Assembly (NCBI GenBank): GCA_025345505.1
Contig: JANVCC010000120.1
Span: forward strand, 7,757,834-7,821,833
DNA: 64,000 nucleotides
Origin: Todiramphus chloris collaris
Lineage: Eukaryota; Chordata; Aves; Coraciiformes; Alcedinidae
Direction of reading: 5' to 3'
Shown: in pieces, positions 10,801 through 23,560 of the stretch
Layout: each line of letters begins with the position of its first letter
How positions within the stretch are numbered: the stretch's first letter is position 1
Position numbers and translations under genes: made by a program
Notes under the pieces: generated by a model
Told to the model about the DNA's origin: nothing
Database searches by the model: none
The model's input: the letters and a program-made list of their open reading frames with translations, nothing else

Positions 10801-12105
10801 CTAACATTTATTTTTGGCAACAATGGCCAGTTTATCTTCATGATAGAAACGATCAGGGCTTGATCATATGTATCAGGGAGCTCTGCACCGTGCTCCTGGG
10901 GCTTCTTCAGCCCAGTAGCAGCCCCACACAAGTACCCCCACAGCCCTGCTGCTTCCCACCAATTCCCCTAGCACCTCCACATACTGGCAGACACAGCACA
11001 CACCACTCCACACCCCTGCATCCCTCACACATCTCCCTGCAAGACACAGCACACACAACATGCACGAACCCTAACCACAGGCTGGCAGTCCCAGATAAGC
11101 CAGGTGGAGGGTGCCAGCAGATTCCCTTCCCCAGCCACCTCCAACTTCTCCTGACCCTTCTGCCCCACAGCCAGGCTGAGATCCCAGGACAAGGAACCCA
11201 CCTCTGTTGCTCCTCCATACATCAAATACTCCATGCCCGAACCTTCTGTTGAGCACCTTTGCTCAACCAGACAACAAAAAGCAGCCTGCAGTGGAGAGCT
11301 ATCTGCACCTCAGCAGCCACAGCAGAGGCTTTAAGGCTTCTGCTGCCTTGGCTGATTGGGGTGGGCAGGGGCTGGGTGAGTACCTGCTCCTGGTCCACCC
11401 ACCACAACAAGAACCTTTTCTTCTGTTTAAAGAGATGGTGTCAGCACCTTGCAGTTCCATAATCTGCAGGGGTGTTGTATCAGAATGGGGGGGTTCCTGG
11501 CAGCCCAGGTCAGGAAGCTCTTGTTTCTGGGCTGCTGCAGCTCTGCTTAACAGAGGAAATGTAAGTTACCTTTCTCTCTCCATGTTTAAAGGCCACAAAC
11601 CTGTTCAGACCCAAGGCAAGATGTGCCAGCAGCTCTCATCTCCCAGCACCCACAGGGATGTCCTGGCACAGGGCCTGGAGCTGTGCCCACACCAGCTGAA
11701 GCAGTAAGCTCCAGGGGCTGTGGGGCTGCAGCCAGGCAGGGCACAGGGTGCGGGCAACCTGGCTCCATGAGGCCAGAGCCAGGAGGGTGGCTGCATCCCT
11801 CCATGGGAGCTGTTGCTACCAGGCTGCTTATCTTTGCTGGGCAGGACAGAGCAGACTAGTCGCTGTTAACTGCCCCTCTGATGAGGATGTGCCCTGGAGC
11901 AGTGGGTTAGCGAGGCAGAAGCATGAGGTGGGAGGCTGCTCCCCTGCACCCCAGTTGGATGCACCCATCCCTGGCTTTCCTCTCAGTGCACGGTCAGAGA
12001 GCTGTGGGGAGTCAGGGTCCCCCATGCCCAGTGGCACAGTGGGTTGTCCCAGGTGCCCTGGGCAGCCAAGGTACAGCAGCAAGTCTGCCGAGTCACTAGA
12101 AAAAT
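10801..12105. other. Intergenic, no gene seen
   Basis: CA/CC-rich non-coding sequence, with a diverged CACA-rich patch near 10985-11065 and several long but low-complexity frames that resemble no protein family. Confidence 0.45.
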
Positions 12106-12410
12106 TTGATCCTTGATAATTATGCTGAAAAAGCCCTTCTGATAACAAGTATGAAATGGAAGTGTAGATAATACTCATCTCTGAGTGCCATTAATCTTTA
12201 AAACTGGAACAATAAGTGAAAACACTGCAGGGCATATGAAGCAAGGTGTGATTCACATCTGCTCCTCCATGGCCGCCGCCTGATTTATTGGCACAAGGCA
12301 ACTTTCCTGCACGGTTTCGACAGAGGTGCATTACATAACACCACGGACTGTTTTGCTTGACTTTATCAAAGTTTCTCCTCAGTGTTGTTAATGATCTGCT
12401 GTCCTTCTTC
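12106..12410. promoter_or_regulatory. Candidate enhancer with SOX and TCF/LEF words
   Basis: An AT-rich block containing AACAATAAG (12208-12216, SOX-like), ATCAAAG (12365-12371, TCF/LEF-like), several TAAT cores and CATCTG E-boxes, plus retained CpGs around 12270-12345. It reads like a conserved non-coding element. Confidence 0.33.
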
Positions 12411-14540
12411 CCTGGTACAGCGCAGAAGCACAGGGGATGACTCCCCCAAACCCAAGACCCTCAGCCTCACTTTTCAGCCTCACCAGAGATGCCTCTTTCA
12501 GCCTGGCTTTGACACTGGCCCAAGAGAGCAGGGACAAGGCTCCTCAGCCCAAGTGCAGTGGTGGAGAAGGGCAGAGGGTCTCCCCTGGCCCAGGCTGCTC
12601 TGTGCCCCACAGCCAGGCGGATGCAGGCTCCCCTTCCATCCTCGCAGGGCAGGCGTTCACTGGTGCACCTCTGGGAAGCACCTGAGGTACCTATCCTCCC
12701 TCTGCACCACCCAGACACTCACTCTTGAAGGCAGAGTCCTCCTGGTCCTTTGCCACCCAGATGTGCCTTGTCTATCTTCACATTTGATGCCTTTCATTTT
12801 CAAATGGCTCTCTCTAGGATTCACTTTCTTTTATTTAAATAGTGTATTTGCTGAAGTGACCTTTTGGCCAGCTCTAAGGAGAGGTGGGCAGCTGCTTCCC
12901 GTTGCAGTCCCAGAAAGACTGCTGGCCTCTGGCTTTGAACGAGTTCAAAGCATTGCTTGCCTTTTGGCCATACCCCTCAATAGAGCCTTTGGATGGATCT
13001 TTCTCCCACACTCCTGAAAAGACATCATCAGAGACAATTCCCCTCACCAGGCTCTTTAATATTTACACTGACTTTGTGAACAGATAATATATTCCACCTT
13101 TTTTTAAAAGCACATGCTCCTTCTCATAGTGCAGTGGCTGCTGCGTGCAGGCTGCCTTGGAAGGCTAGGAGGACAAACAGATCTGGGGGGAATGCAGATT
13201 GCTCTGGACCGTCCTCGCTTGCCTGCCTGCAGCTCACAGGCAGCATCCAGCAGCATCCCGGGGCAGCTGCAGACCTGGGGTGGCCCTGCTGGGTCCCATG
13301 TCTCCTGCTGCAGAAGAGACAGACCTTAGAACCCTCCTCCCAGTACTAACCAAGCCCAGAGCTGATCATCTTGTAAGTCGGAAGACAATCCAAATGCAAA
13401 AAAAAAAAAAAATGCTTCTAAGAAGTGTCCCATAGATTGCCAGGCATCTTATAAAGCCTGGCCATGGGCTTTACTATATCAAAATCATACAGATGCTTTT
13501 TGTCAAAATCGTTCTAAACCAGGAAGGCAGCAAGCAGCTTACAACCCAGAAGTGTCATAGATGTACTTGCAAATGTTTGTCCACAATTTTGTTGATTCCA
13601 GACTGCAAGTCCAGGAGGGACTGTCAGATCCTGTGTTCTCATTGCCTGCATGCTGCCATCCACTGCATTTCACTCAGAGAGCCAAAACCAAGTCCAGACG
13701 CTCCAGCTGGGTTGTGGCATTTCACTGAGGAGGCTGAGCCACAGCAGCTCCGAGCAGGAGGCTCACCCCTGCCAAGGGCTTGGTGATGGCAGAGAAGTGC
13801 TGAAGGGAAAGATGCCTGGGAGTTCCCAAGAGCAAAATTGTGACCCTTGGGGCAGAGGAAGGCAAGACCTGCATAGTGCTTGGCATTTCACTTGGACATA
13901 AACTTCCTCACCTCAAACATGGTGAATGTATAAACCACAGACCTATGTGAACAAAGCACAGTCAGAAACATCAACGGAGGCTTCAGGGCATCGCTCTGTA
14001 GTGCGTGTCCTGTGCCCCACTCAATGCGGCGTGAAAGAGCCTCGGTGAGGGGCAGCCTCTTGCCCTAACAATATACATCAGGGCAACTGTTCATTGGAGC
14101 AAAAATCCTCCTTCACCTTCAGAGATGACAGGACACAGGTCAGCAGAGCCCAGGATAGGAAGGCCTGGAGGTGCTTGCCTGGCAGGGAGGCTCCCCGGGT
14201 GCGGGACTCACACTGAGGGCTGGGGCAGCAAGGTTGCAGGGGCTGTCTGCAGGGTGCAGCCAGGCCAGGCAGGTTGGGGCTGGCCCGAGGCAGCCTTTGA
14301 GGTGGGCCCGATGACAAGAGTGGTGAGGCACATAGCTGCACAGAGGGTCACATTTTTTCAGTCATGTTGCCCTAACAAACAAATGTCCTGGGATGCAGAC
14401 AATAATGTTTTTATGAGACTCTAAATTCTAAACTCAAATGCTCTTTGTAGTGGACTAATAGCCAACACGTGGCCCTTCATCTCATGCTGAACTTTTGTGG
14501 TCCTACAGGGGGGAAAAAAAGGCCCTGGTGAGCATTTACA
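12411..14540. other. Intergenic, no gene seen
   Basis: Non-coding sequence with a short A tract near 13399-13413. A frame of about 211 codons at 12382-13017 has no domain, no splice or promoter context and a composition typical of read-through in CT-rich DNA, so it is not called. Confidence 0.45.
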
Positions 14541-14544
14541 CTGA

Positions 14545-15245
14545 GCACTTTGTTCTCACAGATTTGTAGAGCAAAGAGAATAATGTATTGAGACTCTCAG
14601 CCCGTGCCAGTTTGGCTTCATTTGTCCTTCTGAACTTGCCCTGAGAGATAATGTTTCCTTCTAATCTGCTGCTGTCCACCTACAGCAGGGATCCAGTGAA
14701 TAATTCTCCCAAACAAGCCTTTATTCTTAAGACTCTATCTGGCCCTAACCCTTTCTCCCCCTTACAGAGTAATTGTTGTGTTCATTACATGATAATAGCC
14801 CAAGCTGTATTCCAGCCCACACTTGCCATGGCCACACAAACAAGGTTCAGGCTGCACTGCTTTCAGGATAATGCTGCTCATTTGGCATTATTTGAAAGAA
14901 TGTGCCAGGCATCTCAGCACCAGGCATGCTCACTGTGCCAGCCTGCCTGCGTCAGATCACAAGTCAGATACAGTGGCTTCTCTCTCCTGCAAGAAACCAG
15001 CACGTCCTCCAAAGAGCTAAGGCTGTTTTTCCATGCATGGTAATAAATGACTGTTATACTCCTATGGGAAGAAGATACAAGGAAGAGGAAACAAGACTCG
15101 TAAGTCTCTGGTTAATGTGACAAATCTTTTCCATTCTTTTCTGTTCAGGTACTTATGTCACCCTTTCACAATGGTATTTTAATAAGCCTGTGTAAGCTTC
15201 ACAAATTGCCCTTTATATCTGTAGGAGATGGTAAGCTCCAGGGGA
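14545..15245. promoter_or_regulatory. Possible conserved non-coding stretch
   Basis: Homeodomain and SOX-like words recur here, for example CATTACATGATAATAG (about 14777), GGATAATGCTG and GGCATTATTTGAAAG (14867-14900). The signal is weaker than at 10.5 or 55 kb, and the call rests on motif texture alone. Confidence 0.22.
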
Positions 15246-18200
15246 TGAGCAATGTACATATTGAATGCACAAGAAACCCATTATCTAGTCTGCTCCTGGA
15301 AGCCACTCTCTAGGGATATCTGAAATGGGTGTCCCTCTGCTGTAGGGAGATATTCGTAATATCAGTGCTGGCTTCATGATGCCTTTCAACAGGATAAAGC
15401 TAAGCCAAGGTCAGATGCTGTGGTCAGGCGCTGAGAGGGGGCTTTGTTCCTAACTCTGCTCCTGAGCTTAAGCAATGGCTAAGGGTCACTCTGATGCCTC
15501 CCAGGAAGGCTGGAGAAATGGAAGCCTTCAGACTGTAGTGGTCTAAACCTTCAACTTGTCTGACAAAGTGTTCCTTTGCTACAGGGAGCCTGTCTGAGTC
15601 AAGTAATGACTCTTATTTACTGCGAAGTAATGGGCTAGCCCAGACTGACATTTGCATTGCATGCAAGTGCCACGCAGCACGTGCCAGCTGCGCAGGGCGA
15701 CCACCTGCCTGGCTACGTGAGCACACACGTGTCCATGCCAGTGTGTCAGGAGCACGCGTGCAGAGGTAGGTGTGCCAAACGCAATCTGCACAGGCTGTTC
15801 CCCAGATAGTTTATGCATGGCAGGGGGGTTCTCTCCAGGAAATGTAAGAGAAAAAAAAAAAAAAACCTCACATGCAGGTTCACACGCAAGCGTGTATATA
15901 CAAAAACATGCAAGTATCCACCGCATACATTCACAGTTGGTACTGGTACAAGATTCCTTACATCTCAAAGCAGTGGCGAAAAAAAACAGGCACCAAGAGG
16001 GACTCGGCTTCCCACTCTGCTCAGTGCTGCACGCGGCAGCCCCTGCCTGCCCAAAACATTTGCACACGCCTGGATATCCCTCACCATCCCCACGGCTTCC
16101 ACTCTGTCCTGTTCCCAGGGCTGCTCCTGAGCTCACAGAGTGTGAAATATCCTCGCACAGGACAGCTTGTTCCAAGAGAGCAGGAGCTCAGAAAACCTGA
16201 GCAGGAACGGCAGTGTCCTTTGTGTATCATGAAGCTGGACTCCTGCCAAATTCCTCTGCACCCACTGCCTCCATTAAATGCGTCAATCATTTCTTGGCAA
16301 TCCAAGCCCCAGAGAAGAGTTGAGAGGCAACTTCAGACAGTTCAGTTGCTTTCATTAAAGGGTGAAAAATGCATGCTGAGCAGGAGCTGAGAGCAGGGCT
16401 TGCTCTGTCTGTACAGAAAGCAGGGCTGCTGAACCCTTCCTGCTAGGGGAAGAGCAGAAGACTGCAGTTACAGACTCTGTCAACCTGTGATATAACCCCA
16501 ATGTCTACTGTTCAAGGACAGCCTGCAGAACCTCATGTGTGGGTCTTGATGTTGTTGAGTGACTGGGAAAGTTGAGGGGGAGTGCCAAGGTGACGGGGAT
16601 GCAGCCGTGCCCATGCACGAGGAGCCTGGTGCAGATGGGCAGGCAGGGGATGCCTGTGACCTGCCTGGGACTGGACCCCTTGGACAGTGGCTGCTGGCTT
16701 GGAAGGAACTGCCAGCAGCGTACCCACCAGCCATCACCAGTCAGCATACAGGGTCTTGAAGGGAATCAGATCCCATTTCTGGGGCTGAACTAAGGGAAAA
16801 CCGAATCCAGCTTGACACCAGCTGCAGTGGCTGGGCTTCTGTCTGGGTAGGTGCCCTCTCTGCAGGGTGGCACTTGGGCTGCCCTGGCAGGGCCAGCAGT
16901 GCTGGCACCCAGGGAGTAGCAGGGTCTTGGGAACAGAACAGGAAAGTCCAAGTGACTCAAAGATTCCTGGCACTGGGCACATCGAAAGTGGTCTGGGGAG
17001 GTGATGGGGGAAGGCCAGAAGGGGGCCAGGCTGCCAAGCAACGGCAGGTCTGGGGGTGGTGAAATGAGGAGCTGCAGTTCTTCCTGTTCCACAGGGCAGG
17101 ATGAAAAGGACATTGCACGAGAACAGAGAGACTTCAGCTTCTCAGCTGTGCCCACAGCCCCCTGCAGCCCAGCACAGCCAGCAGCCCAGGCCTTGGCCTG
17201 CTGTGGATGGGTTCAGCAAGTGAATGAGCTCCTGGGATGCCACACTCTGCCCTAGGGTCAGGGACCTTCCTGATAGCAGATGCCCCTCTCTGCCCTGGCA
17301 AATGCTGGGGCCCAGCTGGGCACTGATGACCAGCTCCAGCCCCAATTCCTCCTGGTCCCCAGCCAGTGCTTCCTCCACCAACAGGGATGTTGATGCATGT
17401 GCAATTGCTGTACTCACTAGAGCCCAGAAAACCACCTTCCTGCATATGGACATCTTTGTCCTGAGAGGCTTACCCCTGCCAGGAGCTGCTCAGTGCCCTG
17501 GGCAGCATGTGAGCCCATCCCCGCTCAGCCCCATGCCAGGGGCTCCTGAAGAGCTGCCATGTGCCTGTGCCACTCCCACCCAGGCAGCTCTCATCTCCTT
17601 GTCTGCCACTCCACATCTTCGCTTTGCCTCCTCATGTAATTGCTTTGATCTTCTCTCCAGGGGCTCACTGTTAAAAATTAATGTTTCATGGATGTTGCTG
17701 CCCATGACTTGAAAAATGGCTTTTCTCCCCCAGGTAGTGGCTCACACCAACTCCCAAAGGGCTGTTCTGCTCCGAGTTAAACAGACAGGGACAAAACATC
17801 TTGGGCTTCTTGTGCCTCAGTTCAGGGTGGGATGGGACCTGCTCTTGCCCCACAGAGTTAACGCTGAAGTGGGGAAGCTGTGACCATGCCATGGTGCTCA
17901 GGCTGTCCTGGCAGGCTCTGCCAGTCCCTGGAGCAGCTCTGCCAGTCCCTGGAGCAGCCCTGCCCGGTCTGCAGCGCTTGGTGGCTCCCGGCAGCCGTGC
18001 CTGCACCCTCGGGGCTCACCTTGGATGCCTCCTCCGCATCGGTGAGGAAGGGGCCGCAGACGGGACGCTGGGGCTCAGTGCCCTGTAATTAGCAGCAGGG
18101 CTGGTGCAGGGTGGAGTGCGTGGTGCCTTCCGTGCCCTCTCGATGAGGCTCTCTCCCCAGGTTCCCCTGCATGAAGCCAGTGGAGGGCTCTGGTTCTCTG

Positions 18201-21115
18201 AGCTTGTCGCAGCGGAGATCTCTCCAGCGGCCCCAGCACTCTTCTTCCCTCACTGGCCGCCTTGTCCAGGCTGTGCTCGCAGTGCCAGGGCCCATGGCGC
18301 GTTCTGCCCTATCTCTCCGGGGAGGCTGCTCAGCCTCGGCCAGGAGCTGAGCTGAAAGCGGGTCTGCAGGCTGGGGCAGCCCAGCCTGGGAACGGTCCTC
18401 TCCCGTCCTGCCGGGTGTTGGGGAGGGAAGGATGCAGTGCCTCGGGCAGCAGGGTGGCGCAGCAGGAAGTCGGGCTTGCTGAGCTGGGCGTGTAGCATGT
18501 GGGGATGCTTGTCTGGGCTCCCAAAGCATTTTCCAAACACTTTAATTATAGTGATTTATATGGCAAAAGTGTGGGGGCGAGAGCCTGGGAAAGGCATTAG
18601 TAGGTTTGTTCTGAGGGCTCTAATCAGAGGTAGGTGACGGGGGGAGGGAGGGTACGGTGCTGGGGCTGTACCTTGAACTGTGGCGTCAGGACAGGTCTGA
18701 AGGATGCAGAACATCCCAGCCATGCCAGGGATGTGCTGACAGCATCCCTGAGGACTCCATGCATTCTGTGCTCCTGCGGGAACAGCTCTAGCACCAGGAG
18801 AACCACCGGGTGTCCTGTGCCTGTCCCCTGCTCTGCTGCCAAGCCAAGGTCTGCAGCACCAGGATCCTTCCCCACTGCCAGCAGAGCTTAACTGGCTTCA
18901 GTCAGCGGGGCTGTGGACAGCCCCACACACAGCCCTGGCACAGCCTGCATGTCCCCCATGGCAGCAGGGGTCAAACACAGGACTGCGTGGCACAAAAGGC
19001 TCTTTAGGAGTTACCAGAAAATCATCAACAATTCAACAGCAACCCAATATGCTCCCCTCCTTGGTGTTGAGACTTAATTAACCTCTTCTATTCTTGTTTT
19101 GCACAACACTGTTCTCTTAGATCTCCACCATGTCACACACACGCACACTTGCATGCACCAGCAGACAGTTTTCTGCAGCTCCCTGGCAGCCGAAGAGCCC
19201 CTCGTCTCTGCACAGAACGGGCTTGGGGGAGCTGCCGTGAGAGCCCAGCAGCCAGGAGAGTGCTGCTGGGTAGCAGAGCTCGCTCTGAAACCTCAGCCCC
19301 TCCAAGCCTGACTTGCTCCAAGGAGACTGTCACTCCTACAAAGTCCTAATTACACCAGAGGAAGCAAGAGAACTATGGGGCTGCTGTCATGGCTGGTGGC
19401 AACAACTTGGCCCTGGGCACAGCACAGGGCTGCAGGGCTGAGCCACAGTTATCAGCTGGTGTGGGAACGAGAGCAGCACTGGAGTGGTGGCTCTGACCCC
19501 TCTGAGCCGCTGCGGGATGCGGCCCTGGCAGCGTGGCCGGAGCACATGTCAACACTGCTGCAATCCTGTTTCTTGGCCTGTTTTCTGATAAATAACCTCT
19601 TCCTGTCCTTTTTGACACTGATGTTTATTGATGTCTGAAATCCCTTACAGCCAGGTCTGGCCTCAGATAGCCGAGGTGCCCTGCACATCCCGTGGCCATG
19701 GAGCAGGAGTGGGGAGAGGAGCAAAGCCAGCATTACTTCACCAAGATGCCCACAGCCTCCCTAACGCCCTCACTACAAGATGTGTCAGGGTGGATGCTCA
19801 CAGCATCTCTCATTGAAAACATGGCATTGAGGACAGAGAGAAAAAAGAGAGTGCTTTAAATAAACATACCTCTGCTTCCTCGGGCAGCTGCTCCAGCCTG
19901 TGTAGGCAGTGCTGAGAATCCCCAGCCTCACCTCCGTGCTGCTGGTCCTCTCTCCCAGTGAGTGTGGGGCAGCAACCCCGATGCAAAGGGTTCACCCTCA
20001 GCACCCAGCACTAGCATGCTCAGAGGGCAAAGCCAGCCAAGCTCATGGCAGCAGGATGCTCCCCAGTTCCCACCACTGGCTCAGCAGCAAGGACAGGAGG
20101 CACCAGCGGGAGGTCAGGGCTCCAGGGACTGAGCCAGAAGCTTGCATCCTCAACTCCCATCCAGAGGACATCGTCACTGAAACCACATGGACACCGTGTG
20201 GCAAACCACTCTGCCCTACCTGGGGAGAATTTGCTGATTAAGGGATAAGCAACCACTTCTCTACCCACAGGCTCACGTTATCACTTAATTGAATCCAATT
20301 GATTGAGAAGCTAAAAGCAGCCCTGGCTTAGAGCATTGCAGATGGTGCCTGGGAGCAGGACAGCCCACTGAACCCTTAAAAGCATTGGCATCAAGGGCAG
20401 GCACGGTCTTGCACTCCTAAAGTGTCTTACACATCATTATTATCAATGGGAACCAGCAGCAGCAGGGCAGTTCCGGGGAATATTCTTTATCATACTTCAA
20501 CTCCGCACAAACAGCCTCTGATTCTTGCCCCCTCTGCCCTCAGTGGGCAGACTCTGTTCCCACAGAGATTTCAAGGGAAGGAAGTGTGCATCTGCAGGGT
20601 GATGTGGGGGCAGCCTGGCTCTTAAGTGGTCTAACCACGAGCCCACACTGTTGGGAACGGAGCCCAGAAAACCTGCTGCCCTAACACGAGCTTGTGTGTA
20701 CAAGTGGCTGCAGCCAGAGCTGCTCGTGAACCTGCAGCCCCCGAGCGCTGATGAAGAGGGGGAGATCCAGGAGCAGCCGTACCACAGCTGTCCCCTACAA
20801 GGGAAGGGGGAAGACACTGAGGTCCCTCCAGGCACAGGGAGAAGATGGGGCGGGTATCAATGGGCACCTGCAGAGCCTCAGCAGCAGCCTTTGCTCTGCG
20901 TAGCTGTGCCTGGGATAAGAGATGGACAGGAGAGCCAGCGCTCTCTTAGCAGCCAGCTGGAAGGTCCCCACGTGCAGCTGACAACACTCGGGCTGGGGCT
21001 GCAGATTTGGGGTATCTCCACATCAAGTAACAGCATCTATGCCACAAACTGCTTGTCTGCAGTGAGCCCAAGTGTGGGACACTGCAGGGGCTGAGGAATC
21101 TGCCCAGCTGTGGTC
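15246..21115. other. Intergenic, no gene seen
   Basis: Mostly GC-moderate, CAG/CTG-rich unique sequence. It contains a perfect octamer (ATTTGCAT, 15650-15657) beside TGCATGCAAG, an A tract near 15851-15866 and a 21-bp tandem duplication at 17915-17956. No protein family was recognised in any frame. Confidence 0.45.
17915..17956 (+). repeat. 21-bp tandem duplication
   Basis: The unit starting GCTCTGCCAGTCCCTGGAG occurs twice head to tail at 17915-17935 and 17936-17956, identical by eye. A decayed third start follows. Confidence 0.8.
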
Positions 21116-21119
21116 TCCT

Positions 21120-21340
21120 CTCACCTTGTGCTCGTCTTTATGATTTGGTTGCATTTTTCAGTCATTCAGCGCTGGCATCCCTGCAAAAGGTGGTGCATAC
21201 TTTATTAACTCTGCTACTTTCATCTCCTCTAATTACAATTAAATTATATCTGATGCATGCTTTGCAGTGAAAGCAACCTGCTTTCCCATCCTGTTCTCCA
21301 GAGCCTTTGTCACTGAAGCAATTTATTTAGCCCACTGAAT
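21120..21340. promoter_or_regulatory. Candidate conserved non-coding element
   Basis: An AT-rich island in GC-moderate surroundings, with CTAATTACAATTAAATTATAT (about 21228-21248), GATGCATGC and TTTATTAACTC: several homeodomain-type cores within 120 bases. It lies about 15 kb 3' of the POU3F1 start. Confidence 0.32.
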
Positions 21341-22279
21341 TGAAAAGAGCGTGGCCCTGCACCCACGGGGTACCCAAGGACCCAGCTGGCTGGAGTCTCT
21401 CCTGGGCTCGCCTTCTTGGGGTCATGTCAAGCTGGAGCCAGGGTCCCCCAGGGCTGAAGGGAAGAGCATCAGTGCATCATCCAAACAACCTTGCTCCATG
21501 CTGGCAGGGAGGGGAGGCTGCCCAGCATCTGGGGAAGCTGACGATAGGTGTTAGAGGAGACTGTGAAGGGCCACAAGTGCCCATGCAGATCTCCAGCCGC
21601 CATGCCTTGCTGCCTGTGGAGTGCCAATGCTGACCTACCAACTGCCCCACAGCCCTGCAGGGTGCTGGCCCCACGGGACATAGGGGCACAGCAGACAAGA
21701 GGAGGGTGGGTACTCAGGAGCCTCAGGCTGCATCAGGGGCCTCCCCATGATGCCCTCTGATGCTGAGCAGTTTGTTAATTCTTCTCACCTCCATGCTTCA
21801 AATGGGACACAGCCTTGTGAGTGTGAAGTGCTGCCTGCTGGACACGGTGGTGTGTGCTGCTGCTGGAGTCACAGCTCTGCCAGGAGCATCTTCCTCCAGC
21901 AGCTGACAAACCCATGCCCGGGGAGGACTGCAAATGGCACACTGGCTGCAGCTCACTTCCTTCTGGCCTTGGGCCAGCAAATGGTGGCATATGCCCATGT
22001 CCCATACCCAGAGAGAGACCTGGCCCAGCAAGATACAGTTCACCCAGTGGCATGTGCTTGGGAAGAATGATCCCAAGGGAACTGCTCCCAGCGGACGACA
22101 AGCAATGCAGCTCACGGGAAGGTGAGCAGCAGCCATAGTCACCCATGCCCTGGACTCCATTTTGGGTCCATCAGTCTCCTTCCTGCCTTGGATCCCCTTA
22201 ATGAAGCCATTACACTTGGATGTTTTTCCTTAGGGAAGGGGTAGAGCTTGTAGGCCCTCATACTGGTGCTGGCAGGAGC

Positions 22280-22385
22280 CATGTTTGGAGTAATACATCA
22301 TCAATGGAAGGTATCTAATGATATATTGCCCTAATACATCACCATAGCAACAGTGCTCTAATAATGTATTATTCTAATGTGCTAC
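22280..22385. promoter_or_regulatory. Candidate element with X-box and repeated TAATACATCA
   Basis: TAATACATCA occurs at about 22291 and again at about 22332. The second copy runs into ATCACCATAGCAAC (22338-22351), an RFX X-box-like sequence with a perfect AGCAAC half. Then follows the inverted repeat AATAAT-GT-ATTATT (22360-22373). Such density in about 100 bases suggests a regulatory element. Confidence 0.38.
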
Positions 22386-22390
22386 CCAAG

Positions 22391-23125
22391 CGCACGTTCT
22401 CCCCTATGATGTATGGCTGGGATTGCTGTGCTCTGCCAAGCCCAGATGCAACAAAGCTCTCCTGACTGCCAAGCACCCGCTTTGGAGCAGTGCCCAACAC
22501 CGCACAGGATGCATCAGCCAACTGCAGGTGGGTTCACACCTCCTCCTGCTGCAAAGGACACCTCTTGTCACACTGGGGTCTTCTCGACACTGACAGTCAT
22601 CTCATGACGTGAAAACTGTGTTTGGGAGCATGCAGTGTATTTGAAAGCAATGATTGTGGTCAGTGTGCCATTCTGAGGTGAGTGCTCAGACTGTGGGGAA
22701 ACAGGCTCAGCCGTGGCAGCTGTGGAGGTGTCTCAGCTCCCCACACAGTCCTGCCAGCACACGCCGTTCGCCCTCTTCTCCTTCCCCACCAGCCCCGGTC
22801 TCCTCACTCCACTGTACTTCAACTTCAGCAGCCAACAGCAGGGGTTGTGCAGAGAGGAGCGTTGGACTTGGCAAAGGGTGACAGTGCTGCAGAGTTTGCT
22901 CCCACCTTCATGGGCGTCCTCGGTCAGAGGTGCTGTGTTGGCACCCAAGGGTTAAGGAACTGAACCCAGTGAACCTCAAGGCTCATGGCACTGCAGTGCT
23001 CAGGCAGCACTCACCTGGGCAGCCATCACCACAGTCCTGACCTTCTCCTAGCTGAGGTATCATGTCTCACTTGTGGAGCCCTATAAGACAATCTGAAAAG
23101 CATTCCTTTCCTGGCCTTTGAAAAG
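22391..23125. other. Intergenic, no gene seen
   Basis: GC-moderate unique sequence without recognisable features. Confidence 0.4.
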
Positions 23126-23129
23126 TTCA

Positions 23130-23560
23130 GAAGGGGAAGTGACAGGCTGGTTTGTGCATTTCACCAGCCCCTTCCAAGGTACTGAGGCCACAGAGCACCC
23201 TGGGTTTGCTCATTAACAATGAAAATACCAGCTGGAATTCTCCTGCCACCCGTTACAGGGACATCATTGTTTCCAATTCACACTATCTTTTTGACCATTC
23301 AAATGCCATTAATTCAGTCACCCCAATGCGTAGGACAGTTATCTGAAATGTTTTCCCAAACAGCTTAGTGACTATAGAGCAACAATTCATGGAATTGCTC
23401 GGGGACATCTGTGCAAAGCAATGCGCAGCAAAGAGCTTGCGGCCGGCTGAATGCTCTCTGTGTGGACCCCAGATTCCACAGAGGAGCAGGGAAGTCAGCA
23501 GACAGAAAGACTGAATGAATGGCCGGAGAAATCATTTCATCTATGCAAATCCACGCCAAG
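23130..23560. promoter_or_regulatory. Candidate conserved element with SOX word and octamer
   Basis: Contains ACATCATTGTTTCC (about 23261-23274, SOX-like), GCCATTAATTCAGTC (about 23307) and a perfect octamer ATGCAAAT at 23543-23550. It lies about 12.5-13 kb 3' of the POU3F1 start codon, close to the relative position of the mouse Oct-6 Schwann cell enhancer. Confidence 0.32.

Noticed and set aside
12382..13017. A 211-codon frame
   Set aside because: No domain, no conserved-looking segments and no exon-like borders. Long frames occur by chance in this CT-rich DNA.
13439..13462. GCCAGGC/GCCTGGC hairpin with TATAAA in the loop
   Set aside because: A 7-bp stem is expected by chance several times in 64 kb, and there is no supporting context.
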